The notes beneath the pieces are model-generated. The model had not been told where the DNA came from. It made no database searches and worked only from the letters and a program-made list of their open reading frames with translations. This document shows positions 22,882 through 34,040 of a stretch of DNA of 64,000 nt, piece after piece. Within the stretch, counting starts at the first letter, position 1. The number at the start of each line of letters is the position of its first letter. The stretch comes from Ziziphus jujuba. Its lineage: Eukaryota > Streptophyta > Magnoliopsida > Rosales > Rhamnaceae. The stretch lies in contig NC_083386.1 of NCBI RefSeq assembly GCF_031755915.1, positions 6,748,501 through 6,812,500 of the forward strand. The letters are read 5' to 3'. A program made the position numbers and the translations under genes.

Positions 22882-25693
22882 TGTAACACCCCGTCCCAAA
22901 TCGCACCGGAATCCGTGCACGTTGACCGAGGTTGACCGTTGACCGAAGGGGGTCAAAAGTTGACTTTTTGACTCAGTGAGAATTTTGAGTTGACTAGGGT
23001 ACCGTGGCGAAGTGCACGATGCCACGAGTTCGTAGACTGGTAGCACGTCGAAAACGGAGCTACGGTTTGAAAGTTATGAGCAAAACAAGTTGAGGTCCAA
23101 ACTGTCCAAGGGGTGCCGGAGTTGACTTTTTATTCATACAAGGTTGAGCTTTGACTCATGCATGGTTGTGAAGTGCTCGTCGATACGAGTCCGTAGACTA
23201 GCGGCACGTCCGATTTGGACATGTGGTTTGAAAGTTATGGACCTGTAAAGTTTTTCAAATACTGTATTATTTTAATATTATTTTTACACGCATAACGAGG
23301 TGCCACGTGTGATTCAATGAAGGTGGCCATGTGTCACCATGGTGAAATACCACATGTCAACCATGTGAAAAAAAAAAAAATCAAATTATTTTATTATTTT
23401 GGAATAATAATATTATTATTAATATTATTTAATTATTTCTTTTTTATTTCTTTTTCTTTTCCTTTTTCTTTTTCTTTTTCTTTTTCTTTTTCTTTCCCCA
23501 CGTGGGAAAACACCATTCTTTCTTTTTCTTTTTCTTTTTCTTTTTCTTTTCTTTTTTCCCTTCTTCTTCCCCGAAACACACACACACACGCAGCTTTTCT
23601 TTCTTCTCTCCCGACCGTCCCTCTCTCTCCTGTGTTTCAAATTCCGGCCACCCATAGCCCTCACGCGCCAGCCACCAAGGAAGCCCGCCACCTCACGAGC
23701 TCGGCCGCCAAGTTTCACGGCCAGCCGCCGCCGGACGCGCGCTTCTCCGGCCGGCCAAGTTTCTCTCTCCTCTTTTCTTGTGTTTTCCGGCCAGCCCACT
23801 CCCAATTGAGCCTCCTATCCCCCTATTTTGGGTCCTCTGAATCCAAAAATGGCCTCCAATCTCAAAAATTCGAAGCGGTTTGCGAGATATGGAGAAGTGA
23901 ACACCGGCCGAACCTTTCCGGCCACCTCCGGCGGAATTGGGGTCGACGGAGACCGGATTGGTGATCCTCGTTCCACGAGCTTCGATTCGGTATATCATTC
24001 GACTATTTTGGTTAACGTTTGCGTTTAAGCCCCCGGGTACCGGGTATTATTTACCCGAATAAAATATTAATTTATTTGACTGTCTGTGAATTTTGTTCTA
24101 GGAGCACCGGTGAGTCGTAGAATTGATCCCGTAGTGGATCATGGGTTAATTGCATGCTCCAGGTGAGTGACCCACCTTCAAATTAATTTTGGGAATTTAA
24201 TTGGTGAATATATAATGTGTGATTTAAATATTTGGAATTTAATTTCTATGTGCCAAATATTTATTGGATTATTGTAGAATTATTTATGAATTTATTGGAT
24301 TTAAGAAAATGCGAATTCTACAAATTTATGCCATGTGAAATTAATTTATGGTTTTGAGGATTTTGAAATTGGTGTGGTTTTAATATTAAATTGGGCACGA
24401 TTTGAATTTCAAATATTTCAAGGAAAATATTTGGTTATGTTGGTGATTTCAATTTTTATAAAATATGCCCATGGAATATTTTGAGATTTGATTATTATAT
24501 TCGAGAATTATTTATGCTTGGAAAAAAAATGTGGATATTTGAATTGATGGATTTGGGAGTTGGTGGATTTGGAAATCATGGGATTTATGGCATTGATTAT
24601 AAAGAAATTGTGGAGAATTTCCCGGTTCAAGCGGATGGATTATGCCCGCTATGTTTATGAAAAATGTGAAATTTGTTTTATGATTTAAATTTATGGATTT
24701 TATGATTTTTAGATGCACCGTGCACGTACTGGTGTTCTGATTATGTGATATGGTATATGTGAGATGGTTAGTGTGCACACGGTTGTGATTAGCGCGCAGG
24801 TGGGTGTGAGTAGCGCGCGGTTGATATTATGAGGGTGTCCTGTGGATGCCATCGGAGAGGGCGGCCACCCCCCTTTGGCCGGGACACCAGGTTAGCAGCG
24901 GCGCAGTGGGACGCCACGCGACCGTATGCCGGTTTCTCTCTATAACCTCCTGTCTGGCGGTACCTTGGGACGCTGGGTACTGTTGGCGCCACTGGTATAT
25001 AGTGGGTGCATCAACTGATTTTTGGAACTGTGTTTTAAAAATAAAATAAAATAAAATAAAATGTTTTAAAGCTGTATTGGAATTAAAATTTATTTATTAC
25101 TGTTCGGATACTCATTTGATGTCTTGGTTTTTGGGGAATATGAATAAGGGTTTTGTGAAAATGTTTTAAAAAGGGGAACCTTTCCAACTGAGAGAATTGT
25201 AAGGGTTTTGAGAGAAAATATTATTTCCAAATAATTATTATTTATATACCTATTACCGTGGTATTATATTGTATAGTAGTAGGGTCGCTCACTGAGATGA
25301 TTAGCATCTCACACTCTTAAATTCCGTTCCTCTAGGTACCAGGTTGTCGGCGTTCACTCGGAGCGGACTTGATCTTCCTCGCTGTTTTAGTTCGTACTGT
25401 ACCCTGTTTTTCTTTTATTGCAGTTGTAATATTTCTTTCATTCTTGTTGTATTTATTATGCACTGGATTACTGTATTTATTTTGAAGTGCTGCAATTTGT
25501 GGAATCAATTTGTAGTATTATGGGAGGAATAAGGGGATATTTTTAGAAGTGTGTTTTCAGTGCAGGTAGTTTGTGGTAAGTAAATCCCTTAGGGGAGGCT
25601 CTGCCGGATTTTCCGTTGGAGAGTTCGGTAGGGTTTCCCTGGGATCAGGGCTGTCTAGGGTTCCGGGGAAGGAATTCTGGACGGGTCCTGACA
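22882..25693 (+). repeat. 5' LTR (2812 bp)
   Basis: Starts TGTAACACCCCGTCCC and ends GGACGGGTCCTGACA. The 5' third carries a CTTTTT pyrimidine tract interrupted by CCCACGTGGG (23497-23506). The centre is the AT-rich module GGAATTTAATTTCTATGTGC. Further on come GCGCGCAGGTGGGTGTGA-type repeats (24790). Confidence 0.95.
23497..23506. promoter_or_regulatory. CACGTG (G-box) palindrome in LTR pyrimidine tract
   Basis: CCCACGTGGG is a perfect palindrome inside a long CTTTTT tract. It recurs at 29535-29544, 37693-37702 and 48437-48446, in every LTR copy of this 5' type. G-boxes bind bZIP and bHLH factors in plants; a role in LTR transcription is inferred only. Confidence 0.4.
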
Positions 25694-25695
25694 GT

Positions 25696-25707
25696 TGGTA
25701 TCAGAGC
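25696..25707 (+). other. Primer binding site, tRNA-iMet type
   Basis: TGGTATCAGAGC lies two bases after the 5' LTR end and is complementary to the 3' end of initiator methionine tRNA, the usual primer of plant Gypsy and Copia elements. Confidence 0.93.
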
Positions 25708-26560
25708 ATAGGTTCTTGTAATCCTAAGGGACTGTGCATTGTTGTGTGTCCCATCCGTGTCTAATCTCTCGTTTTACCCGCATGGAAGCGTTCTTTCTGT
25801 TTGTCTCGAAGTAAATTCGTTGCCCGAGTTTGAATAACTCTAATCTTCGAGGGTGTCAATTAGGATCATCTAGCCCAACGGGAAATTCCTATGGCCTAGT
25901 CGATGGTCGAGGATGCCTTTTCTTTTTGAAGGTCAAGCTTATCATCGTGAATGGTATCCGTTTCGTTCATGGAGAAGAAGGATGATTGCCTAAGGATGTG
26001 TGTCGATCGATTTCAAGGCGTCAAAATATTTTCCCGATCGATTATCAAAATTTAAATGCTTTTCAAAGTGGTATTTGAAATTTAAGGTGTTTTATTCAAG
26101 TATTTTTGGTTTGTGCTCGTACATGTATCTGTATGTTATATTGTTGATATTATACTGCACCATATGGAGGCGGCGAACCAATGTGGTCCATGTAGAGCTA
26201 GCCCCATGATCATGTTGCCTACGAGTCCAGGGGATTGGACGGCCAATATAGGCAACCACCCTGGTTTGTATTGGTAGCTGAGTGTCGGCGACAGTTGGAA
26301 TCATGGATCACGTAGTATGTAGACGGTGTCGTACGTACCTCCATTACAAGCGTGCATATTTTATTTTATGCTATGAATTTTAAGATATGATTTTGTGCAC
26401 TTATTCATGTGCTTATTATTGTTTCAATGTGGAGTTTTAACAATTGCCTATGCAAGTTAGGTATATTTGAAAAATATATTTTATTATTTGTTTTATGTTA
26501 TGGTTTTTCCAAGAGCGACTTAAGGTTAAGTATCGCCAATTGAGAATCCAAAGTAGGATA
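25708..26560. other. Non-coding leader of the retrotransposon
   Basis: No ORF with family similarity is visible. A stretch at 26158-26300 has irregular GC-rich sequence. It is probably a 5' leader or filler sequence acquired by a non-autonomous element. Confidence 0.45.
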
Positions 26561-26800
26561 TCGTTGAGTTCAAAAAGGAGATCCTAAAGGAAGCACGCGA
26601 TTCAAGGTATGCGATACACCCCAAGGGTACCAAGACGTATGGAATGCTCACTAGGTAACATTGTGGTTTGGCACGATAAAGGAAGTTGCAAGATCCGAAT
26701 AAAGGTACTTAGGTCACCGATAAGTAAGAGTAGGGAGATGTAAACATGGATTTCATGCTTAAACTATCGTTCACAAAGAGAAGGTACGACAGCGTTTAGA
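26561..26800 (+). pseudogene. Decayed integrase copy
   Basis: The frame reads EFKKEILKEARDSRYAIHPK and GTKTYGML, matching the RNase H-integrase junction of chromoviruses. After stops, another frame gives DVNMDFMLKLSFTKRRYDS, the start of the integrase core. Many stops and shifts mean it is non-functional. Confidence 0.65.
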
Positions 26801-27520
26801 GAATCAAGCAAGATCCGGATAGCGACTAAAGTTCTACTTGGTGGTTGATGAGGTTAATGAGATGAGGATGATTCCTTAGGCATGGTTAGATGATTAAGCA
26901 TGGTTATTTTCATTCTAGAAGCTAAGATCTTGATATCTTATTTCCTTGGAGATTTAAGGTTCATATTGGTGGTGTTTTATCTATTTAAGGTGGTTGATAT
27001 TGTTGGTGATAATTTACAATGATAAGGAGTATGATTTTTGGGACGTAGTTAGAAATTAAGAAGTGTGGAATACTTTGTTGGGTTAAGGATCTAGTGATTT
27101 GTTCATAGTATTGGTGGTGATGCTAGAATTAAGATTTAAATTCCTTATTGCTTGAGGTGTGGATTCATGGAATTTATTTGAAATGAGGGAAACTTAGGGT
27201 TTTCAAGAATGGTATTTGGATGTTGAGAATTTTATTCATGACCTTGATGAATTTAGTTAAAAGAAAGATTGATGTTTGTCGAGGTTAAGACTATTGGTTA
27301 ATCAATGAGGAGCAAGGGTTTTATAATTGTAAGTACTAGGAGGGTAATCAAGGACAAGTGAATTAATCTCAACCTTAACTTGGTGATACCAGTATTTGAG
27401 GAAATTAGACTTAAGTTCTAATCTTACCTTTTGAATTGCTGATCGAGTTACGAGAGTTGGTTGTTGGTTTAAGGATGCATGCTTCAGAAGCACTTTATGG
27501 TTAGCGTTCGATTATGACCA
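26801..27520. other. Unassigned retrotransposon interior
   Basis: About 700 bases without a recognisable frame. Probably decayed pol or filler between the two integrase copies. Confidence 0.4.
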
Positions 27521-27523
27521 AGA

Positions 27524-27815
27524 TGACATTATTGGTGGATTGGTATGAAGAGAGAAGTGGCAGACTTCGTATCAAAGTGTTTGCTTTGTCAACAAGTGAA
27601 AGCAGAAAGACAGAAGCCTTCGGGATTACTCCAACCTTTACCGATTCCCGTGTGGAAGTGGGAAGAACTCAACATGGACTTCGTATTCAAGCTTCCTTCC
27701 ACACCTAGAAGGTACGACGGCATTTGGGTAATCATTGATCGTCTCACCAAGTCGGCACACTTCCTACCGGTACGAGAACGTTTTTCACCCGAGAAGTTAG
27801 CCCAGTTGTTCGTGC
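27524..27815 (+). pseudogene. Integrase fragment (zinc finger end and core start)
   Basis: The translation HYWWIGMKREVADFVSKCLL... continues CQQVKAERQKPSGLLQPLPI and WEELNMDFVFKLPSTPRRYD, then GIWVIIDRLTKSAHFLPVRE. This is the HHCC zinc finger end (CLLC) and the first part of the catalytic core with the first Asp (NMDF). The frame is open but is cut at about 27815, where gag sequence begins, so the second Asp, the Glu and any chromodomain are missing. Confidence 0.85.
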
Positions 27816-28596
27816 AAGGCATACGTGGGATCAGTTCAAGATGGCCTTCTCTACTGAGTTTTGTCCTCCTACCTACCGTGAAGCAAGAAGGAGAGAGTTC
27901 GAGGAACTACGACAGGGGAACATGACAGTGATCGAGTACGAGAGGAGATTCCGAGAACTAACAGAATTCTGCATGCACCTGATTCCCGACGATCACACGA
28001 AGAAGGTGAGGTTCATAGACGGATTGAAAGAGAGCATCGGCTACACCCTTTCTGGATCAGTACATCCCACCTATCAGTCCGCCAGGGATGCAGCGCTCGA
28101 GCTAGAGAGACAGGAGGAGATACACAGACCCTCGAGGCGCAGATCATTCGAAGGTTCGTATAGCGGAGTACCTCGACAGGGGGCAGCTAAGAAGAGCCAT
28201 AGCTCAGGCTCAGACAGTGATGGGTTAAGCCCACGAGGCAGATTCCAGAGGAGAGATAGTTATCGCATGCCCCAGCCAGCTCGCCATTCGATCAGTGTGG
28301 ATGCAAGCTCGTATCAGCAGTCACGCATTAGTTCTCCGCGGATTTGTCCACTTTGTAGGGGGAATCATTCTGGGCAATGTCAGATGGATGGGTTCTGCTT
28401 TCGGTGTGGGCAGCCAGGTCACATAAGGAGGGATTGCCCTTATGGTAGTGGCAGTGTGCTAGAAGCAGGTCGACGGACACAGCATACAGGGGTATTTCCA
28501 GGACAGAGTTCCCAGGGGAGTCAGCCAGTAGGAGTTTCTTCGGGATCAGTTCAGCCATCTACAGGATCGAGTCGAGGTAGAGGAAGGAGACCCTAG
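27816..28596 (+). CDS. Gag fragment with CCHC zinc knuckle
   Basis: The frame (ATG at 27841, preceded in frame by HTWDQFK) runs about 250 codons to the stop ending at 28596. It holds the retrotransposon Gag core (YREARRREFEELRQGNMTVI, RFRELTEFC, KKVRFIDGL) and a zinc knuckle CFRCGQPGHIRRDC at about residues 195-208, then a Gly/Ser/Gln-rich tail. The Gag N-terminus is missing. The frame is undisturbed, in keeping with a young element, and it lies downstream of integrase instead of upstream. It might still yield an RNA-binding Gag piece. Confidence 0.85.
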
Positions 28597-28870
28597 CAGA
28601 CAAGTCAAGGCCGGGTGTTTGCTATGACGCAGCAGGGAGCCAGGACTACGCCCGATGATTTTACAGGAGAATCCTTGTGGCCTAGCCAGTTAATCAAGGA
28701 ATGTTTCTTCTGCATCGAAGATCAAGTGATGGAAGCGGACCTGATCCTGTTGGATCTATCCGGACTTGAAGTAAGTTTTGGGCATGGATTGGTTGGCAAG
28801 GAACCACTAAGTCGAGGAAGCTACGTGGGAGCCCGAAGCGCACGTGCGTGATCAGAATCCTCATTTGTTC
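28597..28870 (+). pseudogene. Gag-protease junction remnant
   Basis: After the gag stop, GRVFAMTQQGARTTPDDFTG resembles the usual link to protease. Near 28740 DLILLDLSGLEVSF, followed in another frame by MDWLA, resembles the conserved protease end (LILLDL...ILGMDWL). Sequence between these pieces has been lost. Confidence 0.6.
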
Positions 28871-28906
28871 CAGTGACGTGCGGAAATTTCGAGGACGAAA
28901 TTTTTG

Positions 28907-28920
28907 TAAGGGGGGAAGGT
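28907..28920 (+). other. Polypurine tract
   Basis: AAGGGGGGAAGG directly precedes the 3' LTR and follows GAAATTTCGAGGACGAAATT, the block commonly found next to the PPT in chromoviruses. Confidence 0.9.
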
Positions 28921-31746
28921 TGTAACACCCCGTCCCAAATCGCACCGGAATCCGTGCACGTTGACCGAGGTTGACCGTTGACCGAAGGGGGTCAAAAGTT
29001 GACTTTTTGACTCGGTGAGAATTTTGAGTTGACTAGGGTACCGTGGCGAAGTGCACGATGCCACGAGTTCGTAGACTGGTAGCACGTCGAAAACGGAGCT
29101 ACGGTTTGAAAGTTATGAGCAAAACAAGTTGAGGTCCAAACTGTCCAAGGGGTGCCGGAGTTGACTTTTTATTCATACAAGGTTGAGCTTTGACTCATGC
29201 ATGGTTGTGAAGTGCTCGTCGATACGAGTCCGTAGACTAGCGGCACGTCCGATTTGGACATGTGGTTTGAAAGTTATGGACCTGTAAAGTTTTTCAAATA
29301 CTGTATTATTTTAATATTATTTTTACACGCATAACGAGGTGCCACGTGTGATTCAATGAAGGTGGCCATGTGTCACCATGGTGAAATACCACATGTCAAC
29401 CATGTGAAAAAAAAAAAATCAAATTATTTTATTATTTTTGAATAATAATATTATTATTAATATTATTTAATTATTTCTTTTTTATTTCTTTTTCTTTTCC
29501 TTTTTCTTTTTCTTTTTCTTTTTCTTTTTCTTTCCCCACGTGGGAAAACACCATTCTTTCTTTTTCTTTTTCTTTTTCTTTTTCTTTTCTTTTTCCCTTC
29601 TTCTTCCCCGAAACACACACACACACACGCAGCTTCCCGACCGTCCCTCTCTCTCCTGTGTTTCAAATTCCGGCCACCCATAGCCCTCACGCGCCAGCCA
29701 CCAAGGAAGCCCGCCACCTCGCTCGCTCGGCCGCCAAGTTTCACGGCCAGCCGCCGTCGGACGCGCGCCGATCGGGCCGGAGAAGCCGCCGGCCGGCCAA
29801 GTTTCTCTCTCCTCTTTTCTTGTGTTTTCCGGCCAGCCCACTCCCAATTGAGCCTCCTATCCCCCTATTTTGGGTCCTCTGAATCCAAAAATGGCCTCCA
29901 ATCTCAAAAATTCGAAGCGGTTTGCGAGATATGGAGAAGTGAACACCGGCCGAACCTTTCCGGCCAAATTCCGGCCACCTCCGGCGGAATTGGGGTCGAC
30001 GGAGACCGGATTGGTGATCCTCGTTCCACGAGCTTCGATTCGGTATATCATTCGACTATTTTGGTTAACGTTTGCGTTTAAGCCCCCGGATACCGGGTAT
30101 TATTTACCCGAATAAAATATTAATTTATTTGACTGTCTGTGAATTTTGTTCTAGGAGCACCGGTGAGTCGTAGAATTGATCCCGTAGTGGATCATGGGTT
30201 AATTGCATGCTCCAGGTGAGTGACCCACCTTCAAATTAATTTTGGGAATTTAATTGGTGAATATATAATGTGTGATTTAAATATTTGGAATTTAATTTCT
30301 ATGTGCCAAATATTTATTGGATTATTGTAGAATTATTTATGAATTTATTGGATTTAAGAAAATGCGAATTCTACAAATTTATGCCATGTGAAATTAATTT
30401 ATGGTTTTGAGGATTTTGAAATTGGTGTGGTTTTAATATTAAATTGGGCACGATTTGAATTTCAAATATTTCAAGGAAAATATTTGGTTATGTTGGTGAT
30501 TTCAATTTTTATAAAATATGCCCATGGAATATTTTGAGATTTGATTATTATATTCGAGAATTATTTATGCTTGGAAAAAAAATGTGGATATTTGAATTGA
30601 TGGATTTGGGAGTTGGTGGATTTGGAAATCATGGGATTTATGGCATTGATTATAAAGAAATTGTGGAGAATTTCCCGGTTCAAGCGGATGGATTATGCCC
30701 GCTATGTTTATGAAAAATGTGAAATTTGTTTTATGATTTAAATTTATGGATTTTATGATTTTTAGATGCACCGTGCACGTACTGGTGTTCTGATTATGTG
30801 ATATGGTATATGTGAGATGGTTAGTGTGCACACGGTTGTGATTAGCGCGCAGGTGGGTGTGAGTAGCGCGCGGTTGATATTATGAGGGTGTCCTGTGGAT
30901 GCCATCGGAGAGGGCGGCCACCCCCCTTTGGCCGGGACACCAGGTTAGCAGCGGCGCAGTGGGACGCCACGCGACCGTATGCCGGTTTCTCTCTATAACC
31001 TCCTGTCTGGCGGTACCTTGGGACGCTGGGTACTGTTGGCGCCACTGGTATATAGTGGGTGCATCAACTGATTTTTGGAACTGTGTTTTAAAAATAAAAT
31101 AAAATAAAATAAAATGTTTTAAAGCTGTATTGGAATTAAAATTTATTTATTACTGTTCGGATACTCATTTGATGTCTTGGTTTTTGGGGAATATGAATAA
31201 GGGTTTTGTGAAAATGTTTTAAAAAGGGGAACCTTTCCAACTGAGAGAATTGTAAGGGTTTTGAGAGAAAATATTATTTCCAAATAATTATTATTTATAT
31301 ACCTATTACCGTGGTATTATATTGTATAGTAGTAGGGTCGCTCACTGAGATGATTAGCATCTCACACTCTTAAATTCCGTTCCTCTAGGTACCAGGTTGT
31401 CGGCGTTCACTCGGAGCGGACTTGATCTTCCTCGCTGTTTTAGTTCGTACTGTACCCTGTTTTTCTTTTATTGCAGTTGTAATATTTCTTTCATTCTTGT
31501 TGTATTTATTATGCACTGGATTACTGTATTTATTTTGAAGTGCTGCAATTTGTGGAATCAATTTGTAGTATTATGGGAGGAATAAGAGGATATTTTTAGA
31601 AGTGTGTTTTCAGTGCAGGTAGTTTGTGGTAAGTAAATCCCTTAGGGGAGGCTCTGCCGGATTTTCCGTTGGAGAGTTCGGTAGGGTTTCCCTGGGATCA
31701 GGGCTGTCTAGGGTTCCGGGGAAGGAATTCTGGACGTGTCCTGACA
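28921..31746 (+). repeat. 3' LTR (2826 bp)
   Basis: Almost identical to 22882-25693. Differences I see include A/G in the opening 100 bases, G/T at the AATAATA stretch, a small cluster in the GC-rich part (CTCACGAGC versus CTCGCTCGC), indels of about 11-16 bases near 29635, 29775 and 29968, AGGGG/AGAGG near 31588 and GGACGG/GGACGT near the end. Confidence 0.95.
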
Positions 31747-32760
31747 TATAAGTTCTCGGAATCCTTGGTTAGGATTTCTGCACTTGTGACCTGCAGAATG
31801 CATTATGTAGTAAAATTTGGCGGCTGGAGGGTACAGGGAAGTTTTCTAACCACGTAAATACTCATTCAGTTACCTTCGTTAGGTGCATGAATAACAGCTT
31901 TCCTCAAATGAGATAATCTTTACAAAGTTCAACTATGATTGCATTATTTTTCCATAGCAATGAGAAGTTTATAACGGTGAATAACTTCTCATCAAATTTT
32001 TGACCCCTAGTTCTGTAACTTATCATAAGTCATAACTTGGCACACAGGAAGGTTCGAAAGTTTCCAACAATACAGGGTTTCATCTATCTGTAGTTGAAAC
32101 TAGTTCAGGTGAGCAAAAAGATGGAGAACGCAATGGCTTGACCAAGCAGTCACCCTCAGAAAGGAAACTGAATTACATTCGATAGCTTTGTGGAAAAATG
32201 TATCCTTTTTATCACATAAAATATTGTAATTTTCTGTAAATTATTCAATGAACTCATTCTTTATTCCTTCTGAAGTTATATAAAATCACCCTTGTGATGT
32301 TAGTTTCATCGGTGATTAGAAAAATATAGTAACAAAAGGAAAAACAAAATTGAAACTACAGCTAAATATTTACTCAACTACTTTAATTAATTATTTCAGT
32401 ACAATGATTGCCTTTGAAATGAACTACAATATTCGTTCTAAAATGTATATTGCGATGGAGATAGCATTTCCAACCAACATTAAATAATTCAATAATTGAA
32501 GTCATCTTATTTCCCTTCCCATCTATCTTATGCCAGATGCATCCAAATGTTCATTTTTCTGTAGTTTCCTACATTTTTGCTTCAACACCGGATTCATAAA
32601 CTCAAAATCTGCTACCACAGATTATTGTTTCTCTATTTTCTGTTTTTTCATTTAAATTCTTTTGAGCAATTTTCTTTTTAAATTTTTTGTTGTGTGTTCT
32701 GAAGGTTGACTATGAGTAAGAAAAAAGGTATTGTGTCAAGGTTGTAATTGTTCATCAACT
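31747..32760 (+). pseudogene. DExH-A 3' flank with conserved tail exon
   Basis: Matches 62074-63165 of block C. After the acceptor CACACAG, 32048-32185 is open for 45 codons (EGSKVSNNTGFHLSVVETSS ... SERKLNYIR, stop). The same frame, length and stop occur in block C at 62392-62529. It may be a final exon of an alternative helicase transcript or of another gene. The rest is AT-rich 3' flank. Confidence 0.5.
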
Positions 32761-32791
32761 TCTTAACAAAGAAAACAATGCCTTATACACA

Positions 32792-32792
<1 letters not shown>

Positions 32793-32842
<50 letters not shown>
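32793..32842. repeat. (CT)n microsatellite
   Basis: An uninterrupted run of about 25 CT units. The downstream neighbour sequence differs from block C, so the tract marks the end of similarity between blocks A and C. Confidence 0.95.
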
Positions 32843-32845
<3 letters not shown>

Positions 32846-33711
32846 AGATAATAATAGTAATAATGAAATAAAAAATAAATAAATAAAAAGGGAGAAATAA
32901 AGCCATACACATACAGAGGTCCTAATCCCCAATTGAGAACACAAAAAAGAATTGGGCCAAGCCTGCTTGTGCTTGAGCCTAAAGTACGATCATTAGTTTT
33001 TGGGTAGTCCAGCTCCATGGACTTCACGTAAGGCCCTGTCTGAAACTGAACAGGCCTAATCAGTCGGAAATTTATATAATTATTATTTTCTATGTATAAT
33101 TTTTCTTTATCTCTGTTTTTATATGCAACTAACTTATTTCTCAAAATAAATAAATAAATAAATTATTTATTTTTACAACAATATAAAATTTATTTTATAT
33201 TCAATTTACATTCTAATATCTTCTCCATTTAATTACAATATCAATAGAAAATGACTATCTGTTTTATAAAATGCTAGAATTCCTAATTTTTTTCCAAATG
33301 AATCATACATTGTCACATCAATCTGCAACGATTTCATGAGGTGTTAAGATTGTGTGTGTGTGTGTGTGTGAATGAAAAGAGCTACATTTACTAGAAACGA
33401 GTAGAAACATTATACATGTTTATCAAAAAAAAAAAAAAAAAAAAAAGAAGTTTATCAAAAAGAGTAGAAACATAATCCATACATATATATATATATGTAT
33501 ATATATTTGCTGCCAAACTATTAGCTAAGTTTCTTAACAATTTTAATCATGATTTATTCTTCTCCTAATAAATTAATTTCTTCCATTAGATTTCTCTTTT
33601 ATATATGCTTTCTCTTTTCAAAAACTATCATTTCTATTAATAAACAATGAAAAGGAAAAAGCTTTAATTCCATAACAAAATACGATGAAAATAATATTTT
33701 ATGTATAGATT
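32843..33711. other. AT-rich intergenic
   Basis: No gene found. It contains a (GT)n run at 33351-33370 and a poly-A run at 33426-33446. The minus-strand frame at 32755-33144 consists of the CT repeat plus AT-rich sequence. Confidence 0.5.
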
Positions 33712-34040
33712 TGTAACAGCCCAGACCACCTACATCAAGATATTGTCCACTTTGGGCCCAATTCGCACGGTTTTGCTCTTCCCGAGCCCAGAACAATGAT
33801 GGGTCACAGGAAAAGGCCTCCTAGTGGTTAGGGGTCCCACCCCTACACCTGTCAGTCCCACTGGCCCGGGCCTCCCAGGCCCAACCAAGATATTGTCCTC
33901 TTTGGGGTATTCCAGGCCGTAGCCCCCCTCAAGGTTTTACGTTCTCCGTCAACGCAGCGGAAGACCTCTTGAAAGGAAAGGTATCCACACGCTTATAAGC
34001 CATACTTCGTTTCCCTTTCCAACCGATGTGGGATGTTACA
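33712..34040 (-). mobile_element. TRIM-type solo LTR (329 bp)
   Basis: On the plus strand it starts TGTAACAGCCCAGACCACC, holds GATATTGTCC and ends CCGATGTGGGATGTTACA. It matches the two LTRs of the TRIM at 60413-61125, whose primer site shows that the element reads on the minus strand. GATT on both sides looks like a 4-bp target duplication. It carries no coding sequence. Confidence 0.8.

Larger units (their letters stand above)
22877..31751 (+). mobile_element. Full-length giant-LTR Gypsy retrotransposon with a scrambled interior
   Basis: The element runs from 22882 to 31746 (8865 bp) between perfect 5-bp duplications TATAA (22877-22881, 31747-31751). It has two LTRs of about 2.8 kb that differ, by eye, at about ten positions plus a few indels, a primer site next to the 5' LTR and a polypurine tract next to the 3' LTR. 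The interior of only 3.2 kb holds a decayed integrase copy, a second integrase fragment, then gag and protease remnants. This order is reversed from a normal Ty3/Gypsy element, and reverse transcriptase and RNase H are missing. The paralogous site in block C (62065) has no insertion. It is probably chromovirus-type (Tekay/Del-like) and mobilised in trans. Confidence 0.93.

Noticed and set aside
23317..23964. 215-codon ORF rich in Phe/Ser and antisense Lys/Arg-rich ORFs
   Set aside because: Products of the CTTTTT pyrimidine tract of the LTR; low complexity, not conserved in frame between the two LTRs.
32755..33144. 129-codon minus-strand ORF
   Set aside because: A third of it is the (CT)n microsatellite read as Arg-Glu repeats; the rest is AT-rich with no match in block C.
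33712..34040. Cassandra-type TRIM with a 5S rRNA-like promoter
   Set aside because: I see no 5S A-box/C-box arrangement; the sequence fits a different TRIM family with GATATTGTCC and GATGTGGGAT motifs.
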